The translations under genes were made by a program, and so were the position numbers. A stretch of 64,000 nt of DNA, taken from the NCBI GenBank assembly GCA_034505795.1, contig JAPDQM010000007.1:1-64000 (forward strand), read 5' to 3'. The DNA is from Thermofontimicrobium_A sp034505795. Lineage in GTDB: Bacteria; Zhuqueibacterota; Zhuqueibacteria; Thermofontimicrobiales; Thermofontimicrobiaceae. Positions 8,651 through 17,009 of the stretch are shown here, one piece after another; position 1 is the stretch's first letter; every line of letters begins with the position of its first letter. The notes beneath the pieces were generated by a model, which was not told the DNA's origin, did not search any database, and saw only the letters and a program-made list of their open reading frames with translations.

Positions 8651-10354
8651 TCACTCATTTTCCAGGGTTGAAGTATCACCGATTTCTTCCCCCCATTCTT
8701 TGGCACGCAGGAGGCGACGCATGATTTTGCCACTTCGGGTTTTAGGCAACGAATCTACGAATTCAATCTCCTGGGGCATGGCCAGTGGGGAAAGTTTTTT
8801 TCGAATAAAATTCATGATGTTCAACTCCAGTTCAGCATCGGCATTGTAACCCGGTTTGACCGCTACAAATGCTTTTACGACTTCCATATTGATCGGATCT
8901 GGCTTGCTAACAACCGCGGACTCGGCCACAGCTTCATGCTCTAACAATGCTGATTCAACCTCAAATGGGCTAACGAGGTGACCGCCGGTGTTAATGACGT
9001 CGTCGTCGCGGCCGACAAACCAAAAATAGCCGTCATTATCAATGGTCGCCCGGTCACCAGAGATGTACCACCCATTGATAAATTTTTTCTGAAAAGTAGC
9101 CTCATTTTTCCAGTAGGTTCGAATCATTGCGGGCCAGCCAGGTTTGAATGCAATCAAACCAATAGTACCGTTTCGGGATAGCGGCTCGTGCGTTTTTGGA
9201 TCCAATACCGTCCCTGTTATGCCGGGGAATGGTTTGCCCATGGATCCGGGCTTTATTTTCATTCCAGGATAGTTGCTGATCATGATCGAGCCAGTTTCGG
9301 TCTGCCAATAGGTATCATGGAATGGCAAACCAAATACTTTTTCCGACCAGATAACTGCCTCGGCATTTAACGGCTCGCCCACACTGGCCAGATGACGCAA
9401 GGAACTGAGATCGTATTTTTTTACAATTTCATTACCCGCTTTCATCAGGGAGCGAATGGCGGTGGGGGCAGAGTACCAAACGGTGATGCGATATTTTTCG
9501 ATAAATTTATACCAGGCATCAGCGGAAAAACCCGCATCCAGAACGCATTGGGTAATGCCCAGACTCCAGGGGCCGATAATCCCATACGAGGTGCCTGTTA
9601 CCCATCCTGGATCGGCGGTACACCAGTAAATATCGTCGTCATGCAAATCCAGCACCCATTTGGTCGTCAAATATTGAGAGATTAATGAGTAATGTACATG
9701 TTGAACGCCTTTGGGCATACCAGTAGTTCCAGAAGTATAATGCAGAACCGACGGCGTCTCTGCCGTTGATGGAAAAATTTCAAGATCTTCAACAGGTGGA
9801 ATGCTTTCCAATAGAAAGGCAACTTCTCGCTCTGGGAGTGGCTTGGGATCATCATAGTCAATGATGATAATATGCTTCAACGCGGGCAATTTATCTTTAA
9901 TTTTGCGCACCTTGGCAACATGTTTTTTTTGAGTGATAATGGCCGTGGTAGCAGCATTTTCGAGCCGTACAAACAACGACTCATCGCCAAAGGCAGAAAA
10001 CAACGGCTGAGCAATGGCACCAATCTTCAAAATTCCAAGAAAGCCGATGTACAGCTCTGGCACACGATCCAGAAATAGGCACACGCGATCACCATTTTTA
10101 ATGCCTAAGTTTTTGAGGAAAGCGCCAATAGTATTGCTGGCCAGTCGGATTTCATTAAACGTATACTGCTTTTGCTTGCCGCTTGATCCCTCCCACAGCA
10201 ACGCAATTTTATTTGCGCGACCCAGTTGACAGTTACGGTCAGCGCAATACCAGCCAATATTGATGGTAGCACCGGGTTTGTAGCCAAGTTCCTTCTCTGA
10301 AATCGACCAATCAAAATTCTTTACACGTTCTTCGTAAGATCCGATGTGTGACAT
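8651..10354 (-). CDS. AMP-forming acyl-CoA synthetase, acetyl-CoA synthetase (AcsA)-like
   Basis: The 567-residue ANL-superfamily adenylate-forming ligase has the phosphate-loop motif HYTSGTTGMPKGVQH (about 205-219), the AcsA-type TADPGWVTGTSYGIIGPW, the ATP-binding TYWQTETGS (W350), GDRATIDNDGYFWFVGRDDDVIN, and the C-terminal catalytic Lys in LPKTRSGKIMRR. The Trp before QTETG is the residue that closes the acyl pocket in acetyl/propionyl-CoA synthetases, so a short-chain acid such as acetate is the likely substrate. AGGAGA precedes the ATG. Its start overlaps the 3' end of acpS by 34 bases, indicating translational coupling. It could supply acetyl-CoA to the oxoamine synthase, or load the adjacent ACP; neither is shown by sequence. 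Confidence 0.85.
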   Translation of the reverse strand: MSHIGSYEERVKNFDWSISEKELGYKPGATINIGWYCADRNCQLGRANKIALLWEGSSGKQKQYTFNEIRLASNTIGAFLKNLGIKNGDRVCLFLDRVPELYIGFLGILKIGAIAQPLFSAFGDESLFVRLENAATTAIITQKKHVAKVRKIKDKLPALKHIIIIDYDDPKPLPEREVAFLLESIPPVEDLEIFPSTAETPSVLHYTSGTTGMPKGVQHVHYSLISQYLTTKWVLDLHDDDIYWCTADPGWVTGTSYGIIGPWSLGITQCVLDAGFSADAWYKFIEKYRITVWYSAPTAIRSLMKAGNEIVKKYDLSSLRHLASVGEPLNAEAVIWSEKVFGLPFHDTYWQTETGSIMISNYPGMKIKPGSMGKPFPGITGTVLDPKTHEPLSRNGTIGLIAFKPGWPAMIRTYWKNEATFQKKFINGWYISGDRATIDNDGYFWFVGRDDDVINTGGHLVSPFEVESALLEHEAVAESAVVSKPDPINMEVVKAFVAVKPGYNADAELELNIMNFIRKKLSPLAMPQEIEFVDSLPKTRSGKIMRRLLRAKEWGEEIGDTSTLENE

Positions 10355-10740
10355 AGACTCTCCTGCTCTAAAATGATAATAGCAACCGCCATTTGATTAA
10401 GATGCGAAACTGAGACATGTATTTTTGACACATGCAAAGCGTCAATTATTTTTTGAGCTTGCCCCGAAACGACAATGCTTGGCTTCCCCAATTCGTCATT
10501 TGTCATTGCGACGTCCCGCCATGATAATCCTTTTCGCCAGCCGGTGCCAATCGCTTTAAAAAAGGCTTCTTTGGCGGCAAAGCGAACAGCATAATTTTGC
10601 GCTTTGTTCTTTAGCTTGCTCTCACAATAGCTCACCTCGCTATCGCTGAAGACTCTGCGAATAAAACTTTCAGCGCCGGAACCCAGTTGCTTTTCAATTC
10701 GCGGGACCTCAATGATATCAATGCCGATACCCACTATCAA
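10321..10740 (-). CDS. acpS: Holo-[acyl-carrier-protein] synthase
   Basis: AcpS transfers 4'-phosphopantetheine from CoA to the Ser of ACP. The 139-residue protein has the magnesium-binding GIGIDIIEVPRIE at the start, RFAAKEAFFKAIGTG in the middle and the HVSVSH strand near the C-terminus. The start is TTG 10740, placed 8 bases after AAAGGAA; this gives the canonical MIVGIGIDI beginning. It is the first of a four-gene series (acpS, ligase, ACP, oxoamine synthase) and begins 37 bases after the stop of the C25 peptidase gene, so transcription from upstream may continue into it. Confidence 0.93.
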   Translation of the reverse strand: MIVGIGIDIIEVPRIEKQLGSGAESFIRRVFSDSEVSYCESKLKNKAQNYAVRFAAKEAFFKAIGTGWRKGLSWRDVAMTNDELGKPSIVVSGQAQKIIDALHVSKIHVSVSHLNQMAVAIIILEQESLCHTSDLTKNV

Positions 10741-10777
10741 TTCAACAATTCCTTTCCCTCGAAAGTTTTCTCCGAGC

Positions 10778-13700
10778 TCATCGAATAAGCAGCAACTTCT
10801 TCTGCAGGTTTAGATCAGACACTCTGAGCTGATAGAAATATACTCCTGACGCCACAGGTTCGCCCTTATCGCCAGTACCGTCCCAGAATGCTGTGTAATA
10901 CCCTTTGGCCTGAAGACCTGCAATCAAAGTTCGCACCTTCTGACCGTTGAGATTAAATATATCCAGTGTCACCTGCTGAAAAGATTCCCCTGCAATTTGA
11001 TAATCAATCCGCGTCCAGCGATTGAAGGGGTTGGGATAGTTTTGGGCTAATTTATATTCGGTTGGTACGGGCAGCATAATATGGCCGCCTGGCTCCATGG
11101 TAACAATGGGCTGTGAACTGATCTCGATATTATCAATAAAAACGCCGGTAATCTTCCCCGGTGGCAGCGGCTCGTCGTCACTCACCCACCGGAATCGCAC
11201 TCGACTTAACGTGCCAGCAGCGATATCGGAGAGATCGTAATTATATGGCAACCAATCATTACCCATCAATACCGAATCCAGCGCTCCGCCGCTTCCGATG
11301 AAATCTAATTTCCGCCATTTCAAACCATCAAATACGTCGACATAAAAACCATTCACGCCATAGATAGCCACATTAAACCAGGCCCAGAATGTCAGTCGGC
11401 TATTGTGACCCAGATAAAAAGCTGGACTTTCAAGCGTGGCGTCGTCATGGGGCAGATAATTGCCTGTGGCTTCGTCACCACAATACCAGGAATAGCCCCC
11501 AGAATAAGGATTTTGGGTTGACAGATGCCAATGATTGGACATTGCGTTGGGTCGATACCATCCTCCTGTCCCGTGTTCAAGATCGTCCTGGAAGCCAGTT
11601 GCTCCGATGGTCAGGTGGAACAACGGCGAGAACAGAAATCCCTCCTCGGTGGTGATGTTCAAACGAAAATCCGGAAACGATGGAATTGGCGGTTGTAGCG
11701 CCTGCACGATGAATGAATCCACAGCCATCTGCCCTGGAGCTATCGTTCCCCAGGCGCTGATTTTGGGATCGATTTGAATTTGGGGATCAGTGGTAGTGAG
11801 CGTCGACCGAACGTTATGAGCACTGGCCAGGCCATTGTTGACCACGCCAATGGTCAAACGGAATTTTTCACCGGGCTCAGGAATCGAATTGCCGTTTCCC
11901 CATTCCCTGTCGTTGATTTCTTGATGTGAGAGCGAAATTACAGGGGCAGCGTTGGTCAAGGCAAGGGTTTGATTCCAGGCCAGGCCGGACTCAGCTAAGA
12001 TTTGGGCATTCAAATGCAAAACATATCCATTGGGGCATTGACGATCAACGGCGAGGATCAAGACATCCATGCATTCGGTGCTATCATTGGCAGCAATAGA
12101 ACCGGCGATAGCGCTGGGATCGATCATGGTAATAAATGAATCGGTTGAAGTGACCGTTACAGTCACTTGATTCGCATCTGCCGCGCCAAGATTTTTCAAT
12201 CTTAGCTTGAGGTGAACAGTTTCGCCCGGATTGATCAACCCATCTCCATTCCCTGTGCGATCATCAATGCCAAGATCGGAGCAAATTACATAAGGTGCGC
12301 TGGATTGAACTGCAATCGTCTTTTCAACGGGTAAAAAATTAGATGCCGTCACCGTGAGTTCGATTGGTTTTGAAGCATCTGTCACCGAAATAGCGAATTG
12401 AATCTGCCCTGCGGCATCGGTGCGGCCATATTCATAGATAGTTTCAGCTTGCCTGAGACACACCAGGGCCTCTTCAAGTGGCGAACTGCGGTGAGTTACT
12501 GTGACTGGAATAACGGAATTGCCGATGTTTACCCGGGCGGGTGCTTGAACATTCAGATGGGAGGGAGCGTCCGTCCATACTGGCATTTCAGGATCACCCA
12601 GTAAATTGATTTCATACATGCACCAGCGGTAGACATTCTCTTGCCGGGCAAATGGCACATAATAAGCTTTGGCTAAGGCTAACGCCAGGCCCAAATTGTG
12701 GACCCGCTCTTTGAACAAAAAACGAAAAAACTGAAAGTCAAACCGATCAGAATAGCCATAGCCAGGATTGCCTGGCGAACCCCAGCCATAGCGAGAGTTG
12801 CCGATAAAAGCCACTCCCCCGCCATTGGGATTATTCACATAATCTTCTGCAATGCAATCGACTTCAAAATTGGCCGGGTAGCAACCGATGGAATAGAGAA
12901 TACCTTGCATGGTACCATTGGTCAATGTCTGCATGTCCGCTCTTCGGAAATAGCCGTCCCCCATTCCCATGACATTGGCGCTGGCATGGCCATGGTGGTT
13001 AATGATATGTTGGCCGGCGTCAATAGCCGTGCGAACCGTGGCGATGGATTCATTGCCCAGGTCTTCATATAGCTTGGTGATCTCATAAAAATTAGGAGGC
13101 AAATATGCCTGTTCAATCATATCTTTGCCGATTCCAGTATTGGTATATGGATTGGCCCACAGGATCTCGGCAGCAAACAGCATCTTGCGCAAATATCCTT
13201 GCGGAGGATTTTTCTCATAAGTCAACACTTTATCAACAAAGACCTTCGCTTCCGCTGCATCTTCGACCGGCGCCCGGCCAACAATGACCTCAGGAATCAT
13301 ATTAATTTCATCGGCAATTTCGCCGAAAATCTGATCGCCATCATCATTCCAGGAGCCATCCAGATCCGCGTAGTACAGATCGCACGGAATTTCGTTCTCC
13401 CGACGATCGCCGCCGAACTTGCAATCCATAGCAAAAGCGGTTCTGGCGGGGATAATGTTCACATCGCCTCCCAAAAGCACCCAATACACGCCCCAGAGCT
13501 TCACTGCCTGGCGGATAAAATTTCGGATTTGTTCTTGCCTGTCTGAGCCTGCAAACTTGGCATAAATGTATTCGGTTGTTACGATAGTTGCTGGAACGCC
13601 TTTTTTGGTTTTCCAATCCAGAAGAGGCTTGAAATTGCTTTCCAGCGAACTGCTGGTAATAATTAAATATTCATATTTCGGAGTTGATTCAGATGCTTCA

Positions 13701-14368
13701 TCTTTGGCAAGCGGTTTTTTCATCAGTAAAGAGCCAGCCATGTTTTTTACGAGCTTCGATGCCAGGATAGCAGAGAACTCAGTTTCGCTGATGGCATTTT
13801 GGGTCTGATGGTAACTTTCCTGCGTTGCAATGACTTGAAAGAGGATGTCTGAATAAAAAAACAGCTTTTGTTCTGCGGGATGATATTGCAGCGGATAAAC
13901 ACGAAGCGCAACAAGTTTGATGGCGCCCAAACGTGCCTCTCCCGCTAATTCGATGACTTGTGCGGGAAATGCGGCTTCGGAGGCATAGATGCGCGCATTG
14001 GGTGTTGGAACATCGATTGCAGAGCTGTTTTTTGAATGTGCGGAAAGGATTTCTGGCCGAATTGCTGGAAGAATCGAATAATTTCCAGTCAGCAATTCAG
14101 GTTCTACCGCGGTCATTTCGATGTGATCGACGCGTTCATCGACTGGAATGGCCAGGTGAATAATTTGAAACGGTAGTTGTGGCGCTCCTACCTGCGACGA
14201 CAGTTCCAGCCCTTTCATAGTAACCACGTCAAAGTGGTAGCTTTTTGAAAATGCCAAATCGAGCTTATTAAAATGGTGGCTCACACTGATATTTCTTGAA
14301 TTCGAGATTTGAGTGACCATCAGCGTGAAGAACAATGTTTTGCTTATTAGGCAAATTAATTTTTTCAT
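10778..14368 (-). CDS. Gingipain-type C25 cysteine peptidase with C-terminal sorting domain
   Basis: The 1,196-residue secreted protein has a signal peptide (residues 1-24), a gingipain propeptide-like N-terminal domain, and a C25 catalytic domain around residues 230-580. The catalytic His lies in NHHGHAS (458-461) and the Cys in SIGCYPANF (C496). Beta-sandwich/Ig-like domains and a jelly-roll-like segment follow, and the C-terminal 80 residues are the FlgD-like sorting domain (YKLAQNYPNPFN ... VASGVYFYQLR). This domain routes proteins to the outer membrane or medium through a type IX-like pathway in related phyla. The protein probably degrades extracellular protein. It starts 30 bases after the secreted nuclease gene, so the two are likely cotranscribed. 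Confidence 0.9.
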   Translation of the reverse strand: MKKLICLISKTLFFTLMVTQISNSRNISVSHHFNKLDLAFSKSYHFDVVTMKGLELSSQVGAPQLPFQIIHLAIPVDERVDHIEMTAVEPELLTGNYSILPAIRPEILSAHSKNSSAIDVPTPNARIYASEAAFPAQVIELAGEARLGAIKLVALRVYPLQYHPAEQKLFFYSDILFQVIATQESYHQTQNAISETEFSAILASKLVKNMAGSLLMKKPLAKDEASESTPKYEYLIITSSSLESNFKPLLDWKTKKGVPATIVTTEYIYAKFAGSDRQEQIRNFIRQAVKLWGVYWVLLGGDVNIIPARTAFAMDCKFGGDRRENEIPCDLYYADLDGSWNDDGDQIFGEIADEINMIPEVIVGRAPVEDAAEAKVFVDKVLTYEKNPPQGYLRKMLFAAEILWANPYTNTGIGKDMIEQAYLPPNFYEITKLYEDLGNESIATVRTAIDAGQHIINHHGHASANVMGMGDGYFRRADMQTLTNGTMQGILYSIGCYPANFEVDCIAEDYVNNPNGGGVAFIGNSRYGWGSPGNPGYGYSDRFDFQFFRFLFKERVHNLGLALALAKAYYVPFARQENVYRWCMYEINLLGDPEMPVWTDAPSHLNVQAPARVNIGNSVIPVTVTHRSSPLEEALVCLRQAETIYEYGRTDAAGQIQFAISVTDASKPIELTVTASNFLPVEKTIAVQSSAPYVICSDLGIDDRTGNGDGLINPGETVHLKLRLKNLGAADANQVTVTVTSTDSFITMIDPSAIAGSIAANDSTECMDVLILAVDRQCPNGYVLHLNAQILAESGLAWNQTLALTNAAPVISLSHQEINDREWGNGNSIPEPGEKFRLTIGVVNNGLASAHNVRSTLTTTDPQIQIDPKISAWGTIAPGQMAVDSFIVQALQPPIPSFPDFRLNITTEEGFLFSPLFHLTIGATGFQDDLEHGTGGWYRPNAMSNHWHLSTQNPYSGGYSWYCGDEATGNYLPHDDATLESPAFYLGHNSRLTFWAWFNVAIYGVNGFYVDVFDGLKWRKLDFIGSGGALDSVLMGNDWLPYNYDLSDIAAGTLSRVRFRWVSDDEPLPPGKITGVFIDNIEISSQPIVTMEPGGHIMLPVPTEYKLAQNYPNPFNRWTRIDYQIAGESFQQVTLDIFNLNGQKVRTLIAGLQAKGYYTAFWDGTGDKGEPVASGVYFYQLRVSDLNLQKKLLLIR

Positions 14369-14398
14369 AATGCCATTCCAGCAGATTATTCGGTAACA

Positions 14399-16765
14399 TC
14401 AGGGCAAGTGGATCATTTTTTGGGCCATCATTGTCTTATATGGTTCAAGTAGTCTCAGTCGATAAAAATAGACTCCTGCAGCTACCGCATGGCCTTCGTG
14501 ATCGCGAGCATCCCACATGACCTCATGGCTACCAGGAACTTGAAATACAAGATCGAACGAGCGGATAATTTGCCCAATGGCATTAAAGATTTCAAGTTTT
14601 GCTGTCGTTGGGGCAGCGACCTCAATTCTTATTTGCGTTTGGCCATTGAATGGATTGGGATAATTTTGCGCCAGCAGAGCCGAGCCCGGCATGGTTTCGC
14701 GGTGTGACATGGCAACGGATGTTAGCGTCAAATCCTGGGTTCCCCCTGCCTTATGATAGCGCTCGGCGAACTCCTGCAAGTACAGATTAGCAATGAGGGG
14801 GCTCTTGATGATCAAAAAATTTTCGTCATTGCTATTTTCAGCCGCATTGCTCCAATTATACGACCCGGTGACCAGCGCTGAGTTGCCTGAACGGCCATCG
14901 CCATCGATGATCAAATATTTATGATGCAGATATTTTGCTTCTTTATCGAGATGCACATCAGCGGGCGGGTTCCAGGGCTGGCTGCCAGTGCCAATCAAAT
15001 TATAATACTGGCTACCAGATAAGTCTTCGCCATCAATCACTCCTTTGATCTTAAACTCAGGAACAGTTTTCCATTTTCCATACATGGCATTGGCGATTGA
15101 GGACTGGTTGAATGTCAACATGCAGAAATACAACGCGTGCTGTGCTTGCTCGATAGCAGCTAACAAAGCCTCCTGACCATGATCCGAGGGGCTCATATAT
15201 TGTAGTACTTCGACACCGTTGATATTAAAACGGTGCGGCGTATTCTCAGTCTTGCGATAACCGAAGCGAGATTTGGCAGGATCAGGTGCGTCACGGTCAC
15301 TGCCCCACATTTCATTAAACTCGATCGTATAGCATTCTGCCAGGGCTTGATCCTGGATTTCGATGACATTTTCGGCATTATACAATCGGGCGGATTCGGT
15401 GGCATTATATGAGCCGGTCCAGACCCAGTCGTCAGCAGCCGAGGTGGTGTCGCGATGATCGACAATCATGAATTTATTGTGCATTGCGGCATTACCGTTG
15501 TTGTCGCCAAAACGATCATTAATGATGGGCACGTTGGCATTTTTGAGGAATTGAACGGCATCGCTGTCGCCAGGTCGCTGGGAATCGTAATCATAGATAA
15601 CCCGAACTTTCACCCCGCGCTGAAATGCGCCTACCAATAGGCCTGCGGCTTCATCCAAAAAATAGAAACAGAAGTCGATCGAATACCTGGCCCCTTCGAT
15701 ACGCGCACCGAGCTTATTCAGTAGATTCGCCTTTTCGGCGTTGACACCAAACTGAGCATAACCTGGATCCACCGACTGATTAAAATAGACATTCATTTTG
15801 CCGGTAGATGATGGGTTCGAGGCACTCATGACAATGCGATCCGCCGAATATTGATAATTGCCATTTGTGCCGGCTCCGACCCTGACATGATACAGGGTTG
15901 CCGGCCATAATTGGGCCAAATGTACCAGATGGTTTTTCACTGATTCCTGTACGACAATGGTATCGATTTCATAATTTGAGGTTTTGCCATAAATGACAAT
16001 GGAATTCGTGGCGCTCTGAGTTTGCCATGTTAGGTCCATCGAGTATGGCAAAATATTTTTTTCGACCGGTCCAGAAACGATATCTAAAACTGAGTTGTCG
16101 ATGACATCGGCTTTGAATCGAGGCAGCAGTTGGTAGCCCTGGGTGTAAGGACTTTCGGGATCGTATTGCTGAATCACACCGATGACATCGAAGCGAGCGG
16201 CCGGCGCCGAGGTATTGCTCAAGTCGGTATCTTTGTCAATTCGAATTTCACAGGAACCCGTAGCATCGGTCAGAATAAAATTACTGCCAGCCCCAGAAAC
16301 CGTCCATTTGCTGGTGTTGACAGCCACGTTGTTGATGCGAACCAATTGTCCCTCCAGCTTTTCGACACCATTGGCCCCCTCAGTGGCCACATCCAAACAG
16401 GTAATGAGCTTTGGCACAACAGATGGAGCTCTGGGCACGCGAAGCAAAATTGTGACATTTTTTAATTCTGTCAATCCACTATACTGAGTCACGGTGCCAG
16501 AGATTTTAACCGAATCACCAATATTTACTTTAGAAGCGAAGTTTGCATCATAGATGGCTACTCCGCCGGTGCGATCCTGGATCGAGCCGGTAATGCCAAA
16601 CTGATTGCTGACGGTAACTTCGCCAACGATGGTGACGGTCTGATTCAACAAGATTGGAACGCCCTGGGCGTCATTTTGATGAAGAGTAGCGATGTCGATA
16701 ACTTGAGCCACCGCGGAGTTAACTAGAAAAATTAAGCCAAGAAGGATGCCATTTTTTTTCAACAT
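14399..16765 (-). CDS. Secreted phospholipase D-type nuclease with OB-fold domain and sorting domain
   Basis: The protein has about 788 residues if it begins at ATG 16765, where MLKKNGILLGLIFLVNSAVAQ gives a signal peptide and GAGG lies just upstream. Residues about 35-200 form an OB-fold region like those of exported nucleases (VGEVTVSNQFGITGSIQDRTGG). A fibronectin-like domain follows, then two PLD catalytic motifs: MHNKFMIVDHRDT ... TGSYN and LHHKYLIIDGDG ... TGSYNWSNAAE. The C-terminus is the QNYPNPFNGQ sorting domain. The HKD pair is shared by nucleases and phospholipases; the OB-fold points to nucleic acid. A strong promoter (16852-16880) drives it, probably with the C25 gene. Confidence 0.87.
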   Translation of the reverse strand: MLKKNGILLGLIFLVNSAVAQVIDIATLHQNDAQGVPILLNQTVTIVGEVTVSNQFGITGSIQDRTGGVAIYDANFASKVNIGDSVKISGTVTQYSGLTELKNVTILLRVPRAPSVVPKLITCLDVATEGANGVEKLEGQLVRINNVAVNTSKWTVSGAGSNFILTDATGSCEIRIDKDTDLSNTSAPAARFDVIGVIQQYDPESPYTQGYQLLPRFKADVIDNSVLDIVSGPVEKNILPYSMDLTWQTQSATNSIVIYGKTSNYEIDTIVVQESVKNHLVHLAQLWPATLYHVRVGAGTNGNYQYSADRIVMSASNPSSTGKMNVYFNQSVDPGYAQFGVNAEKANLLNKLGARIEGARYSIDFCFYFLDEAAGLLVGAFQRGVKVRVIYDYDSQRPGDSDAVQFLKNANVPIINDRFGDNNGNAAMHNKFMIVDHRDTTSAADDWVWTGSYNATESARLYNAENVIEIQDQALAECYTIEFNEMWGSDRDAPDPAKSRFGYRKTENTPHRFNINGVEVLQYMSPSDHGQEALLAAIEQAQHALYFCMLTFNQSSIANAMYGKWKTVPEFKIKGVIDGEDLSGSQYYNLIGTGSQPWNPPADVHLDKEAKYLHHKYLIIDGDGRSGNSALVTGSYNWSNAAENSNDENFLIIKSPLIANLYLQEFAERYHKAGGTQDLTLTSVAMSHRETMPGSALLAQNYPNPFNGQTQIRIEVAAPTTAKLEIFNAIGQIIRSFDLVFQVPGSHEVMWDARDHEGHAVAAGVYFYRLRLLEPYKTMMAQKMIHLP

Positions 16766-16851
16766 AATCCTCAATGTTATGTTCAAGGCGCACATTAGTT
16801 CTGGAAGCGCACTGCGAATTGCAGTCTCTCGGGGAAATTTTTGTTGCCCTA

Positions 16852-16880
16852 AATATAAACATAAATAATTTTTCAGTCAA
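16852..16880 (-). promoter_or_regulatory. Promoter for the nuclease/C25 peptidase genes
   Basis: On the minus strand TTGACT (16875-16880), a 17-base spacer and TATATT (16852-16857) match a sigma70-type promoter. It is 87 bases upstream of the nuclease start and back to back with a plus-strand promoter at 16902. Confidence 0.75.
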
Positions 16881-16901
16881 GTACATTATCTGAAAAATTG
16901 C

Positions 16902-16930
16902 TTGAATTTTAATCCAGCAAGTGGTAAATT
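16902..16930 (+). promoter_or_regulatory. Candidate promoter for the gluzincin/propeller/barrel gene
   Basis: TTGAAT (16902-16907), 17 bases, TAAATT (16925-16930). It lies about 80 bases before the chosen GTG start, in the divergent intergenic region. It is a weaker match than the one facing it. Confidence 0.5.
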
Positions 16931-17009
16931 GAACTCCAGTAATGCTCATTGAGTATATAAAAATGACCAATTGCACGATGATTGGCAGGGCACAACTTTG
17001 AGGCGATTT

